Assembly (NCBI RefSeq): GCF_014127105.1
Contig: NZ_CP059902.1
Coordinates: forward strand, 1,955,001-2,019,000
From: Devosia sp. MC521
Lineage (GTDB): Bacteria > Pseudomonadota > Alphaproteobacteria > Rhizobiales > Devosiaceae
DNA: 64,000 nucleotides
Direction of reading: 5' to 3'
The notes under the pieces were generated by a model. The model worked only from the letters and a program-made list of their open reading frames with translations, searched no databases and was not told where the DNA came from. Each line of letters starts with the position of its first letter. The stretch's first letter is position 1. Of this stretch, positions 36,745 to 45,650 are shown piece by piece. Made by a program: the position numbers and the translations under genes.

Positions 36745-37734
36745 CTATTCGCCCGACCATGGCCCACTTGAGCCGCGGTGGACCAATGACACCGGCACAA
36801 CACGATCTTCGCGGCTGATCCCCGGCGCCTTAATGCGTTGGATGAGCAGATCGACGGCCCCTTCGCCCAATCTGTCCAGTGGCTGACGCACGGTGGACAG
36901 GTCAATCAGCGGCCAGCTGCTCATCTGCATATCGTCGAAGCCGATGACAGAAACATCTTGCGGAACACGAAGTCCGAATGTTTTCAACGCGCTGAGTGCT
37001 GCAATCGCAACCAAATCATTCACGCAGGCAATAGCTGTCACCGCGCGCCGACCAATGGCCTCTATGGCGCTTTCTGGCAGCTGAGGAATGAGATCAACCT
37101 CGTGCTCCCATACAATCTCAAGCCGCCCATAGGCTGTGGCGAGAAATCCCGCCCGCCGACTTTCCGAGGAGAAAAGCTCCTGTCGTCCGCGCAAATAGCC
37201 AACGCGCTTATGACCCAGAGCGATGAGGTGCTCTGCCATCAGCCGCCCACCGACGAAATGATCAGACATGATGCTGTCTAGGCCGAGATGAGGAGAGTCC
37301 AAGGCAACGAGCGGGAAGTGTTCAATGCCGTCCATATCGAAGCCGGGATGAAGGAGGGCGACGGCCCCGTCGACTCCATGGTTGATCAGCGTCTGGATCA
37401 AATTCTCCTCGCGCTCAATCTCGGTTCCAGAATCAACAACAACGGTAGCGAAGCCATGCGCTTCAGCGCGCCTCTGAACTGCCTGTGCGATTTCGGGAAA
37501 GATCGGACTGGTCAAGCTAGGCAAGAGGCAACCAATAGTATTGTTGCGCCCGGTCTTGAGCGCACGAGCCGCGTTATTGCGCGTATAGCCCAACTCGGCC
37601 GCGACCCTGCGGACCAACTTATCCACCTCGGACGAGACTTTATTAAGATCGTTCAACACGTAAGAGACTGTAGCGGACGATACGCCCGCAGCTCTTGCGA
37701 CGTCTTTGATGGTCGGACCGCGCCCTTTAATCAT
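36745..37734 (-). CDS. LacI-family transcriptional regulator
   Basis: This is a 329-residue regulator. The HTH reads PTIKDVARAAGVSSATVSYVLND at about residues 7-29, followed by the hinge NNAARALKTGRNNTIG and a sugar-binding sensor domain (SVIGFDDMQMSSWPLIDLSTVRQP near 265-290). I chose ATG 37734; TTG 37743 is in frame. It diverges from the ADP-ribosylglycohydrolase-family gene, whose promoter holds a GTTTA-N6-TAAAC inverted repeat. Confidence 0.9.
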   Translation of the reverse strand: MIKGRGPTIKDVARAAGVSSATVSYVLNDLNKVSSEVDKLVRRVAAELGYTRNNAARALKTGRNNTIGCLLPSLTSPIFPEIAQAVQRRAEAHGFATVVVDSGTEIEREENLIQTLINHGVDGAVALLHPGFDMDGIEHFPLVALDSPHLGLDSIMSDHFVGGRLMAEHLIALGHKRVGYLRGRQELFSSESRRAGFLATAYGRLEIVWEHEVDLIPQLPESAIEAIGRRAVTAIACVNDLVAIAALSALKTFGLRVPQDVSVIGFDDMQMSSWPLIDLSTVRQPLDRLGEGAVDLLIQRIKAPGISREDRVVPVSLVHRGSSGPWSGE

Positions 37735-37820
37735 TCCGATCAAATCCCCCGTTCATCCGCCCCTTCATTGCTGAAAACTCCTCCGCCGCCAAGGAAATAC
37801 TAGTCCCTGCCCGCTCCATC

Positions 37821-37865
37821 TTGACGCCCGCCAATAAATGCCTTTAAAAGTTTACACGATTAAAC
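37821..37865 (+). promoter_or_regulatory. Promoter and candidate LacI-type operator
   Basis: TTGACG (37821-37826) is followed after 17 nt by TTAAAA (37844-37849), a plausible sigma-70 promoter reading to the right. GTTTA-CACGAT-TAAAC (37850-37865) is a perfect 5-bp inverted repeat just downstream, where a repressor would block initiation. Confidence 0.45.
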
Positions 37866-37926
37866 GCCGCTCATCAGGCGGTTTGCGAGCGCTCCGGCTT
37901 CCGCAGCGTGACGAAGGACTATTGCT

Positions 37927-39309
37927 ATGAAAGCTTGGGAACTCACCCGAGATCTACTGCGCGACACCAAGCCTGTCGTGCGGACCGCTGAAGAACAGAC
38001 CTGGGACGCGACCGATGTCATGGCCGGGACGGACTTCAACCTCAAGCTCTTTTGGTCCAGCAATGTTCCGGGCTCCGCGGCCCCAGAAAGCCTGATGGCT
38101 GGCGCGCTGCAGTCGCTTGAAAACAAGGGCTACATCCTCGCGCCTTACGCTGACTTGCTCCAGCAAGGTCTCGATGCCGTTGCCGCTGGCGACTACGAAA
38201 ACCTCTACATGATCGACATGCGCCTGCGCGCCATCATGCAGGCCGCCAAGCCCGATCCAGAACACAAGTCGCAGAAGACCCTGCGCTACCAGTCTTGGGA
38301 AGAGTTCGACGCGGCCGTAACGTGGCCAGCTGACGACGCTGTCGACACCACCAGCGAAGATTTCGCCGATCAGACCCGCGCCGCTTGGCTCGGTCAGCTC
38401 GTTGGCGCCGCTGCCGGCACCGCGCTCGAAGGCTACACCGCTGACAATATTGCCGAAGTGTTCGGCCCGATCACCAGCTACCCGCGCGAACCCAACACCT
38501 ATAACGACGATATCACCTTCGAGATCGCCTTCCTCGAAGCCTATCGCGAAAAGGGTTCGGCTGTGACCGGTGAAGACATCGCCGCTCGTTGGACTGGCAT
38601 GATCCCGCTCGGCTGGTCGGCAGAAGCTATCGCGCTCAACAATATCCGTCGTGGCATTCTCCCGCCCGTCTCCGGTTCGCTCGACAACCCATTCGACGAA
38701 TGGATCGGCGGCCAGATGCGCGGCACCATTTGCGGCATGGTCGTTCCCGGCCAGGCTCGTGAAGCCGCACGCCTTGCTTATATGGACGCTGAAATCTCTG
38801 CAGCCGGTAACGGCATTTTGGGCGAAGTGTTCAATGCCGTTCTCGCGGCCCGCGCTTACACGCTCACCGACACGCGTGAGCTGCTGAACTCGACTATCGA
38901 TCTCATCTCCACCGAAACCGAATACGGTGCCGTTCTGGCTTTCGCGCGCAATGCTTGCGAAACCTCGCCAGATTGGCGCTCGGCTTGGGCCAAGTGCGAT
39001 GAAGAATACGTCGAATACAACTGGATCCACGTGTACCCCAACGCTGCCGCTCAGGTCGTGGCGCTGTGGTTTGGTGAAGGCGACTTCGACAAGACCCTCG
39101 AAATCATCTGCGGCATTGGTCACGACGTTGACTGCAACGCCGCTCAAATCCTGTGCGTCATCGGCATTCAGAAGCGCAGCGGCGTGATCGCAGAGAGCTG
39201 GTACAAGCCGCTGATCGCAGACGATATCGTCACCTACATGCGCCGACCGGCTAAAATCGCCTTCGCAGACCTCGTTGCCCAGACAATTGAGGGCGCGCAG
39301 AAGGCGTGA
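37927..39309 (+). CDS. ADP-ribosylglycohydrolase family protein
   Basis: This is a 460-residue protein of the DraG/ARH fold. The N-terminal 150 residues are a family-specific extension. The hydrolase domain starts at DQTRAAWLGQLVGAAAGTALEG (about 154-175). Metal-ligand segments are YNDDITFE near 196-203 and GIGHDVDCNAAQ near 395-406, the equivalents of the TDDT and GGDTDT motifs, with both Asp residues of the DxD present. Such proteins also occur in sugar and nucleoside clusters where they may cleave N- or O-glycosides of ribose-type sugars. The divergent LacI gene points to that kind of role and not to protein ADP-ribosylation reversal. Confidence 0.85.
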   Translation: MKAWELTRDLLRDTKPVVRTAEEQTWDATDVMAGTDFNLKLFWSSNVPGSAAPESLMAGALQSLENKGYILAPYADLLQQGLDAVAAGDYENLYMIDMRLRAIMQAAKPDPEHKSQKTLRYQSWEEFDAAVTWPADDAVDTTSEDFADQTRAAWLGQLVGAAAGTALEGYTADNIAEVFGPITSYPREPNTYNDDITFEIAFLEAYREKGSAVTGEDIAARWTGMIPLGWSAEAIALNNIRRGILPPVSGSLDNPFDEWIGGQMRGTICGMVVPGQAREAARLAYMDAEISAAGNGILGEVFNAVLAARAYTLTDTRELLNSTIDLISTETEYGAVLAFARNACETSPDWRSAWAKCDEEYVEYNWIHVYPNAAAQVVALWFGEGDFDKTLEIICGIGHDVDCNAAQILCVIGIQKRSGVIAESWYKPLIADDIVTYMRRPAKIAFADLVAQTIEGAQKA

Positions 39310-39380
39310 CGAACACAGAGCATGGCGGTGCCCCACTGCCGTGCTCTGCCCACCTTACGCCCGTCAAGAGGCGTAGAAAC

Positions 39381-39407
39381 GCAAGGCCCTTCCCCCGAGG
39401 GCCTTGC
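39381..39407. terminator. Hairpin between convergent genes, probable terminator
   Basis: GCAAGGCCCT-TCCCCCG-AGGGCCTTGC is a perfect 10-bp stem with a 7-nt loop. It lies between the convergent ends at 39309 and 39420. It lacks a clear T tract, so termination strength is uncertain. Confidence 0.6.
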
Positions 39408-39419
39408 AACCTCTAGCGG

Positions 39420-40538
39420 CTAGTCTTTCAGCCGCACCCAGCGACCATCAGAATGGCTTTTCGCCATGGCATGGATAGCGCGCTCAATCTCCAGCCCCTT
39501 GGCAAAATCAATCACATGCCCCTGCCCGCTCTTGATCGTGCGGATAAGCTCGTGCGCCTCGATCGCCTTGAGGTCGTTGAAACCCAGGCCATGGCCTGCT
39601 GCCGGAACAAATAGATTATAGGGAGGATGGTCGGGCCCAGCCAAAATGGTCCTGAACCCTTGATCGGCCGGCTTGCCGCTGCGCGTGAAGAGCTGCAACT
39701 CATTCATCCGCTCCTGATCATAGGCAATCGTGCCGTCAGAGCCAAAGAGTTGTATGGCAATGCGCCCCTTACGCCCCCAGGCGGCGCGGGACAGCTGAAT
39801 GGCTCCAGAAGTACCGTCCGTCAGACGGAGGAGGACATGGGCGACGTCAAAGTTCTCAACATCGCGGGCCGTGCCGTCCGCGGTCACCCGGCTTGCATAG
39901 GGCTTCCCGAGATCGGCAAAAACCGCCTCAACAGGCTCGAGCATGGTCGAGAGAATGGACAGTGGATGCACGCCGAAATCATCGACCACGCCATAGCCGG
40001 ACTTGGCCTCGCTGCGCCACGAGAAAGGCGCGTTCGCATCCGCCATAAAATCCTCATCCATCTCCACACGGAACGAATGCACCTGACCAATCGCGCCGGA
40101 TTTGACCAGCTTGGCCATGTGCCGGACCATTGGATTTTGGATGTAATTATAGCCCAACACCGCCTTGCGGCCGCTCGCCTTGGCCGCCGCCAACATACGC
40201 TCGGCATCAGCAAAACTTGGCGACATCGGCTTTTCGCACCAAACATGCTTGCCAGCCTCAAGGGCCGCAATCGCCATTTCAGCATGCAGAGCATTGGGCG
40301 TCGTGATGGAGATGACCTGAACTTCGGGGTCCAGCAGCAGATCCCGCCAATTGCCGGTCGCGCGTTTAAACCCAAGCTTATGCGCCTGATCGTCGGCCAG
40401 TTCGCGGTTCCACTCGGCCAGATGGATCAGCCGTGGCCGCTCAACATCGCCGAATATGGACGCCACACTGTTCCAAGCCAGCGCGTGGCACTTCCCCATA
40501 TAGCCTGTGCCGATAAGGCCAACACCTAAGCCCGCCAT
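39420..40538 (-). CDS. Gfo/Idh/MocA-family oxidoreductase
   Basis: This is a 372-residue NAD(P)-dependent dehydrogenase. The Rossmann motif LIGTGYMGKCHALAW is at about 8-22, the family EKP motif in VWCEKPMSPSF near 98-108, and the catalytic-region sequence DDFGVHPLSIL near 186-196. It follows the inositol-type ABC genes on the same strand and lies 65 nt after the binding-protein gene. In that context it may oxidise scyllo-inositol, another inositol isomer or a related cyclitol, but this is inference. The dedicated inositol dehydrogenase is more likely the product at 44450. Confidence 0.88.
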   Translation of the reverse strand: MAGLGVGLIGTGYMGKCHALAWNSVASIFGDVERPRLIHLAEWNRELADDQAHKLGFKRATGNWRDLLLDPEVQVISITTPNALHAEMAIAALEAGKHVWCEKPMSPSFADAERMLAAAKASGRKAVLGYNYIQNPMVRHMAKLVKSGAIGQVHSFRVEMDEDFMADANAPFSWRSEAKSGYGVVDDFGVHPLSILSTMLEPVEAVFADLGKPYASRVTADGTARDVENFDVAHVLLRLTDGTSGAIQLSRAAWGRKGRIAIQLFGSDGTIAYDQERMNELQLFTRSGKPADQGFRTILAGPDHPPYNLFVPAAGHGLGFNDLKAIEAHELIRTIKSGQGHVIDFAKGLEIERAIHAMAKSHSDGRWVRLKD

Positions 40539-40603
40539 GCTTCTCTCCCAGACATGCAGACGGCGCCCATAAAGAGCGCCGTCGTTTCGTTTGTTAAGTC
40601 CGC

Positions 40604-41506
40604 TTACTTGTATTCAGCAGCATTGGACGCATCGACCAGCACGGTGCCGGTATCGACCCAAGCGTCGACAGTTTCGCCCTTCTTGAGCTTGATCAGGCTT
40701 TCAATGCCGAACTTGCCCATATTGGTTGGTGCCTGAGCAATCGAAGCTTCCATGTCACCAGCGATGATGGCATTGGCAGCATCTGGGTTGGCGTCAAAAC
40801 CAACGATGGTGATCTTGTCGAGAAGCGCTGCCTGTTTGACAGCTTCAACAGCACCGAGCGCCATATTGTCGTTCGAGCCGAAGATACCAGCAAGGTTTGG
40901 ATTACCAGCCAGAATGGTTTCGGTCACAGAAATACCGGTCGCACGATCCCAGTTTGCTGGCTGTTCGGCCACGATCTTGAGGCCGCAACCTTCAAGACCA
41001 CCCTTAGCACCATTGTACCGTTCCTGACCGGTCGACTGGCTGATCAGGCCCTGCAGAATGGCGACTTCAGCGCCGCTCGGCAGGTTGTCACAAAGATACT
41101 TGGCGGCAAGTGCAGCGCCGACTTCGTTGTTGGTGCCGATGAAGGAAACGCCTTCATTGGTGCCACGGGTGTCGACGAACACCACTGGAATGCCCTGAGC
41201 CTTAGCTGCCTCCACAACCGGGGCCAGAGCGTTTGGATCGGTTGGAGCCAGCGCAATGCCGTCAACCTTCTGTGCGATCAAGTCTTCGATCTGGTTGATC
41301 TGAGCCTGAACGTCGGATTCCTGTGGCGGAGCCACAACAATCACTTCAACGCCATGCTCAGCACCGGCCGCCTTGGCACCGGCTTCAACAGCGGCCCAGA
41401 ACGGGTTGCCCGCGCCGGGGCCCTTCATACCGAGCACATAGGTTTCTGCCTGTGCGCCGATTGCCATGGTTGCGAAAGCAACGCTAGCGAGTAGTACAGC
41501 TTTCAT
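40604..41506 (-). CDS. Sugar/inositol ABC transporter substrate-binding protein (RbsB type)
   Basis: This is a 300-residue periplasmic receptor. The signal peptide MKAVLLASVAFATMAIGAQA is followed by ETYVLGMKGPGAGNPFWAAV. Ribose-binding-like blocks include IEDLIAQKVDGIALAPTDPNAL and ITIVGFDANPDAANAI. ATG 41506 has GGGAGGA upstream. It lies downstream of the ATPase and permease genes in a three-component importer within the inositol region, so myo-inositol is the likely ligand. Ribose or fructose cannot be excluded. Confidence 0.88.
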   Translation of the reverse strand: MKAVLLASVAFATMAIGAQAETYVLGMKGPGAGNPFWAAVEAGAKAAGAEHGVEVIVVAPPQESDVQAQINQIEDLIAQKVDGIALAPTDPNALAPVVEAAKAQGIPVVFVDTRGTNEGVSFIGTNNEVGAALAAKYLCDNLPSGAEVAILQGLISQSTGQERYNGAKGGLEGCGLKIVAEQPANWDRATGISVTETILAGNPNLAGIFGSNDNMALGAVEAVKQAALLDKITIVGFDANPDAANAIIAGDMEASIAQAPTNMGKFGIESLIKLKKGETVDAWVDTGTVLVDASNAAEYK

Positions 41507-41589
41507 CACGGTCCTCCCTAAGAACCACTCCACTTGAAACTACGGTTCGGTCCGGCTGGAGTGCACCGGACCGACCTGTTGGTAAAATC

Positions 41590-42570
41590 CTAGCGGCGAA
41601 CCGATGCCCGACGACGGACCACGTCGATCCAGACCGCGAAGATAATGACGGCACCAATAAGAACCATCTGCCAGAACGGGCTGACATTGTTGATGTTTAG
41701 GCCGTTCCTCAAAAGCCCCATGATCAACACACCAGCCAGAACGCCGATCACCGTGCCACGCCCACCAAAGAAGGACGCACCGCCAATGATAACCGCCGCA
41801 ATGGCGTCAAGTTCAAGCCCGATCCCCGCATTGGGGAAACCAGAGTCCGTACGACCAGCGAGCAACAACCCGCCAAGACCAGCAAAGAACCCCGAGATAA
41901 CGTAGACCAAGACCAGCACGCGGTCGACGTTGACCCCGGACACACGAGCCGCCTGCGGATTGCCGCCAATGGCATAGATATGACGACCCACATTGGTCTT
42001 CTCGAGGAAGAACCACAGGCCCACGGCACAGACCGCAACCAGAAGGAGCGAGGCCGGAATACCTGCCGGTGGCGCAAAAATGCCAAGGTCATAATAGGCC
42101 TGCCCGATGTACCGTACTTCAGGCTGCAGACCCGAAACCGGCGCGCCATTGGTGGCGAGATAGGTCAGACCGCGAGCGATATTGAGCGTGCCGAGCGTCA
42201 TGATGAACGGGTGCGGTAGCTTCAGCCACGTCAGGCCAATGCCGTTGACGAGACCCACTGCGATCCCAACGAGCGGCCCAATCAGAATAACGACCGGCCA
42301 CGGCAGCCCCATCTTGCTGGCGACCGCCAGACACACCATTCCCAAGGCCATGGTTGAACCGACCGACAAGTCGATACCGGCGGTAACGATGACGACGAAC
42401 ATGCCGAGCGCCAACAGCGCCAAGGTCGCGTTCTGCTTGAGAATATTGGTCAGGTTCTGCGGTGTCAGGAACACGTCAGGACGCGACAGCGCAATCACAA
42501 AGGCCATCACCAGAACGACGATGATAATGCCGTAGGACTCAAGGAATTTGGAGAGCTTGGGGTTATACAT
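41590..42570 (-). CDS. Sugar/inositol ABC transporter permease (RbsC type)
   Basis: This is a 326-residue permease with eight to ten helices. DLSVGSTMALGMVCLAVASK near 66-85 and GLGGLLLAGRTDSGFPNAGIGLELDAIAAVIIGGASFFGGRGTV near 225-268 (read as consecutive blocks) are the RbsC-family hallmarks. It starts 9 nt after the ATPase stop. Confidence 0.92.
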   Translation of the reverse strand: MYNPKLSKFLESYGIIIVVLVMAFVIALSRPDVFLTPQNLTNILKQNATLALLALGMFVVIVTAGIDLSVGSTMALGMVCLAVASKMGLPWPVVILIGPLVGIAVGLVNGIGLTWLKLPHPFIMTLGTLNIARGLTYLATNGAPVSGLQPEVRYIGQAYYDLGIFAPPAGIPASLLLVAVCAVGLWFFLEKTNVGRHIYAIGGNPQAARVSGVNVDRVLVLVYVISGFFAGLGGLLLAGRTDSGFPNAGIGLELDAIAAVIIGGASFFGGRGTVIGVLAGVLIMGLLRNGLNINNVSPFWQMVLIGAVIIFAVWIDVVRRRASVRR

Positions 42571-42579
42571 CTCAGGCTC

Positions 42580-43362
42580 CTACAGACGGTCATGAGCAAG
42601 GGCTTCATTGTGCCCCTTGGTGCCCATGATCCAACCGATCACTTCGTTACGATGCGTTTGATCCAGCGGCGCTTCAGCGAAATTCGTGCCCTGATAGAGC
42701 GCCATGACGCGGTCGCAGCAGTAGAAGATATCGTCCATACGGTGCGAGATGATGATCACCGCCACACCGTGGTCCTTCAGCCGTTTGATCAAGTCGAGCA
42801 CCTTGCCCACTTCCTTGATCGCCAAGGCGGCAGTCGGCTCATCCATGATAACCAGACGCGCATCAAACGCCGTCGCACGGGCAATTGCCACAGCCTGACG
42901 CTGCCCACCGGAGAGATCTTCGGTGTTCTGGTCGACCGACTTCACATGAATGTGGAGGTTATCGAGATGCTTCTTAGCCATCTCTCGGGACTTGCTGTGG
43001 TCAATGACAGTCAGCGGCCCGAACTTCACACCCGGCTCGCGCCCCATATAGATGTTTTCGTAAATGGGCATGTTTCCGGCGAGCGCGAAGTCCTGATAGA
43101 CCATCTCAATGCCTTGAGCACGAGCGTCCTTGGGGCTAGAAAACCGCACCGGCTTGCCGTCGAGCACCAATTCGCCTTCAGAAGGCTGAAACAGGCCCGA
43201 CAGAATTTTCATCAAGGTCGACTTGCCCGCGCCATTGTCACCAACAACGCCCAGCACTTCACCTTTGCCAACATGGAAGTTCACATCATGCAGAGCGGTG
43301 ATCGCCCCGAAATGCTTTGCTACTCCCCGCGCCTCCAACAGAGGCACCTGCGTATGAGCCAT
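42580..43362 (-). CDS. Sugar/inositol ABC transporter ATPase (single domain)
   Basis: This is a 260-residue ATPase of the ribose/fructose importer group, but with one nucleotide-binding domain where RbsA has two. Walker A is GDNGAGKST near 39-47, the signature LSGGQRQAVAIARA near 152-165, Walker B LVIMDEPTAALA and the switch IIISHRMDDIF. Single-domain versions are typical of FrcA-like rhizobial systems, where the protein acts as a homodimer. It is the first gene of the minus-strand run and faces iolR across 200 nt with two GAA-N6-TTC sites. Confidence 0.92.
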   Translation of the reverse strand: MAHTQVPLLEARGVAKHFGAITALHDVNFHVGKGEVLGVVGDNGAGKSTLMKILSGLFQPSEGELVLDGKPVRFSSPKDARAQGIEMVYQDFALAGNMPIYENIYMGREPGVKFGPLTVIDHSKSREMAKKHLDNLHIHVKSVDQNTEDLSGGQRQAVAIARATAFDARLVIMDEPTAALAIKEVGKVLDLIKRLKDHGVAVIIISHRMDDIFYCCDRVMALYQGTNFAEAPLDQTHRNEVIGWIMGTKGHNEALAHDRL

Positions 43363-43391
43363 GTCTGTTCCTCCCAGTCACAGCAGCAAAT

Positions 43392-43434
43392 AGAACGCCT
43401 GTTCATATTTGCGAGTTAGTAGAACATTCATTCC
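43392..43434. promoter_or_regulatory. Putative IolR-binding sites, ABC/iolR divergent region
   Basis: AGAACGCCTGTTCA (43392-43405) and AGAACATTCATTCC (43421-43434) both fit GAA-N6-TTC. The second differs from a site ahead of iolC (AGAACGTACATTCC, 45543-45556) at only two inner positions. The spacing resembles the GGAA-N6-TTCC motif I remember for sinorhizobial IolR. Confidence 0.55.
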
Positions 43435-43561
43435 ATCTATGTTAGAAAGCGTCAACAGTATTCTTCAAACAAATTGCTCGCCTTTTGAGCCAAACAGCGA
43501 AGACCACTGACACCATTGAATAATCTTCTCCCTCGCAGGGATCGCTCTGGAGTATTTTAGA

Positions 43562-44428
43562 ATGACCAACTCAAAACACACTCCAGAATCCAACAACAAG
43601 CTAGCCCCGCCCCGCGATTATTCTGCCTTGCGCGACATGGTTGTTGCGCGCTGGGAAGACCTCCCCAAGCGCCTAACCGAAGTTGCTCGCTACGCACTAG
43701 ATAATCCTGATGAAATTGCTTTTGGAACGGCAGCCTCGATCGCCGCCAAGGCCAATGTTCAACCATCGACCCTGGTTCGCTTTTCCCAGTCGCTCGGCTA
43801 CCAAGGCTTTTCCGATCTGCAGGATGTGTTCCGCTCCCGTCTGCGCGATCAGGTGATTGGCTATGACCAACGCCTCGCCAAGTTCGGCGAGAATGCGGAC
43901 GGCAAGTCCCGCTCCACTTTGATTCTGGAAGGGGTCACCGAAGCTGCCAGCACCTCGCTCGCGGCGCTGCAGAGCCGTACTCAGCCTGACCAGCTCGACA
44001 AGGCCCTCGACATCCTTACCCCCGCCGAGACCATTTATTTGGTCGGCCTGCGCCGCTCGTTCCCGGCCACGTCTTATCTGGCTTATGTCTTGGGCAAGCT
44101 CGGAATTAAGTCCATGCTGATCGATGCGGTCGGCGGGCTCGCTCCAGAGCAAGCCAGCTTCATCACCCCGCAGGACGCCGCCATCACCATCTCCTTCACA
44201 CCCTATGCGAGCGAGACGGTCGCCCTCACCCAGCAAGTGCGGGAGCGCGGGGCAAAAGTGGTGGCCATTACGGATTCAGTCTTCTCGCCACTGACAGCGC
44301 AGTCGGACCTCTGGTTTGAATTGGCCGAGGCTGACTTTGAAGGGTTCCGCACCCTTAACGCAACGATCACCCTCGCAATGGCAATCGCAGTTGGAATTGC
44401 CGACCGCCGCAAAGCGACGGCCGGCTAA
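43562..44428 (+). CDS. iolR: RpiR-family regulator, probable IolR
   Basis: This is a 288-residue regulator with an N-terminal RpiR HTH (EVARYALDNPDEIAFGTAASIAAKANVQPSTLVRFSQSLG spans about 40-79 in blocks) and a C-terminal SIS sugar-isomerase-like sensor (about 125-270: IYLVGLRRSFPATSYLAYVLGKLG, AITISFTPYASETV). RpiR-type IolR represses iol genes in rhizobia. Here it lies among the inositol importer, idhA and iolCDEB, with matching palindromes in both divergent regions. ATG 43562 has GGAG about 9 nt upstream. Confidence 0.82.
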   Translation: MTNSKHTPESNNKLAPPRDYSALRDMVVARWEDLPKRLTEVARYALDNPDEIAFGTAASIAAKANVQPSTLVRFSQSLGYQGFSDLQDVFRSRLRDQVIGYDQRLAKFGENADGKSRSTLILEGVTEAASTSLAALQSRTQPDQLDKALDILTPAETIYLVGLRRSFPATSYLAYVLGKLGIKSMLIDAVGGLAPEQASFITPQDAAITISFTPYASETVALTQQVRERGAKVVAITDSVFSPLTAQSDLWFELAEADFEGFRTLNATITLAMAIAVGIADRRKATAG

Positions 44429-44449
44429 ATTATTGCCCAAAGGCAGACG

Positions 44450-45439
44450 TCAGAGCTTGATGACCGAACCGGTCTTCAGGCTCTCGGTTGCAGCTTCCGC
44501 CAGCTTCTGCGCCATCAGACCATCATGGCCAGACGCACGCGGAGCCTCACCCTTTTCCAGATAATCCAGGAATTTATGGATCTCGGCTGTGTAAGCTGCC
44601 TGGTATCGTTCAACGAAGGAGAACGGGATGGCGTCTTCGGTCCAACCGTTTTCATTCGCCAATTCCACAGTGGTGTTGTGAATATTGGCAGCGCGCAGCA
44701 GGCCCTTAGAGCCATGCACTTCAATGCGCTGATCATGCCCATAGGTGGCGCGACGCGAATTGGTGATGACAACCATTTTCCCTGAAGCAGTCTGCATATG
44801 CACCGCCGCGGTGTCGATGTCGCCCGCCTTGCCAATGGCCGGATCAGTCATCACGCCACCCAGGGCATGAACCGTCGCCACTTCTTCGCCGCCGAGCAGG
44901 AAGCGCGCCATGTCAAAGTCATGGATCATCATATCGCGGTAGAGGCCACCCGAGCGCTCGATATAAGAGACTGGCGGCGCCGAAGGATCGCGGCAGGTGA
45001 TGGTAATGATTTCTGGGTCACCAATTTCACCAGCGCGCAAACGCTTTTCAAGCACCGAAAAATTCGGATCGTAACGACGGTGGAAGCCGATCATCAGCGG
45101 CACACCGGCCGCATCGACAACCTTCAAGCATTCTTCAATGCGCGACACTGAAAGCGACACTGGCTTTTCGCAAAGGATCGCCTTACCCGCACGCGCCGCC
45201 ATCTCAATCAGATCGGCATGGGTATCGGTCGGTGTCGCGATCAGAATGGCATCCACGTCGGACGCGGCAATAACCTCCTCCAGCGGAGCGGTTTTCGCGC
45301 CAACAACCTCGGCCAGCTTGCTCGCAGCGTCAGGCATCGCGTCAGCAATATAGCTGACCTTCGCACGGCCTGAGCTCGCAATAGAACGAGCGTGCACATT
45401 GCCAATACGCCCTGCCCCAAGAATACCGAAACGCAACAT
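44450..45439 (-). CDS. idhA: Inositol 2-dehydrogenase
   Basis: This is a 329-residue Gfo/Idh/MocA enzyme that would oxidise myo-inositol to 2-keto-myo-inositol (scyllo-inosose) with NAD+. Rossmann motif FGILGAGRIGNVHARSI is at 4-20, the EKP motif in AILCEKPVSLSV near 91-102, and the catalytic Asp/His segment GGLYRDMMIHDFDMARF near 164-180. ATG 45439 follows AGGAGG. An in-frame TTG at 45457 lies upstream of that ribosome site and is unlikely. It diverges from iolC and converges on iolR. Confidence 0.92.
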   Translation of the reverse strand: MLRFGILGAGRIGNVHARSIASSGRAKVSYIADAMPDAASKLAEVVGAKTAPLEEVIAASDVDAILIATPTDTHADLIEMAARAGKAILCEKPVSLSVSRIEECLKVVDAAGVPLMIGFHRRYDPNFSVLEKRLRAGEIGDPEIITITCRDPSAPPVSYIERSGGLYRDMMIHDFDMARFLLGGEEVATVHALGGVMTDPAIGKAGDIDTAAVHMQTASGKMVVITNSRRATYGHDQRIEVHGSKGLLRAANIHNTTVELANENGWTEDAIPFSFVERYQAAYTAEIHKFLDYLEKGEAPRASGHDGLMAQKLAEAATESLKTGSVIKL

Positions 45440-45519
45440 GAGTTTGCCTCCTAACAATCTCGCCGCGCATGTAGCGTTGCACGGACCTCACGCCAAGTCA
45501 TAGTGATTTGCGTCATTCC

Positions 45520-45556
45520 GAAAAGAATTTCAACATCAAAATAGAACGTACATTCC
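45520..45556. promoter_or_regulatory. Putative IolR-binding sites, idhA/iolC divergent region
   Basis: GAA-AAGAAT-TTC (45520-45531) and AGAACGTACATTCC (45543-45556) lie between idhA and iolC. The second is nearly identical to the site at 43421-43434, with shared flanks TAGAAC and CATTCCA. This places idhA and iolCDEB under the same control as the importer. Confidence 0.55.
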
Positions 45557-45650
45557 AGATTGACGAAGTGGCGGAATTGATGTTTCACTCAAAACAACAC
45601 ATCCGCGAGCTCTGGACAGCGCGCGCATCGAGATTCTGAGGAGGCAATCG

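Noticed and set aside
37954..39336. 460-codon open frame antisense to the ADP-ribosylglycohydrolase-family gene
   Set aside because: It mirrors the strong codon bias of the plus-strand gene, has no recognisable domain or ribosome site, and the sense frame has clear family motifs.
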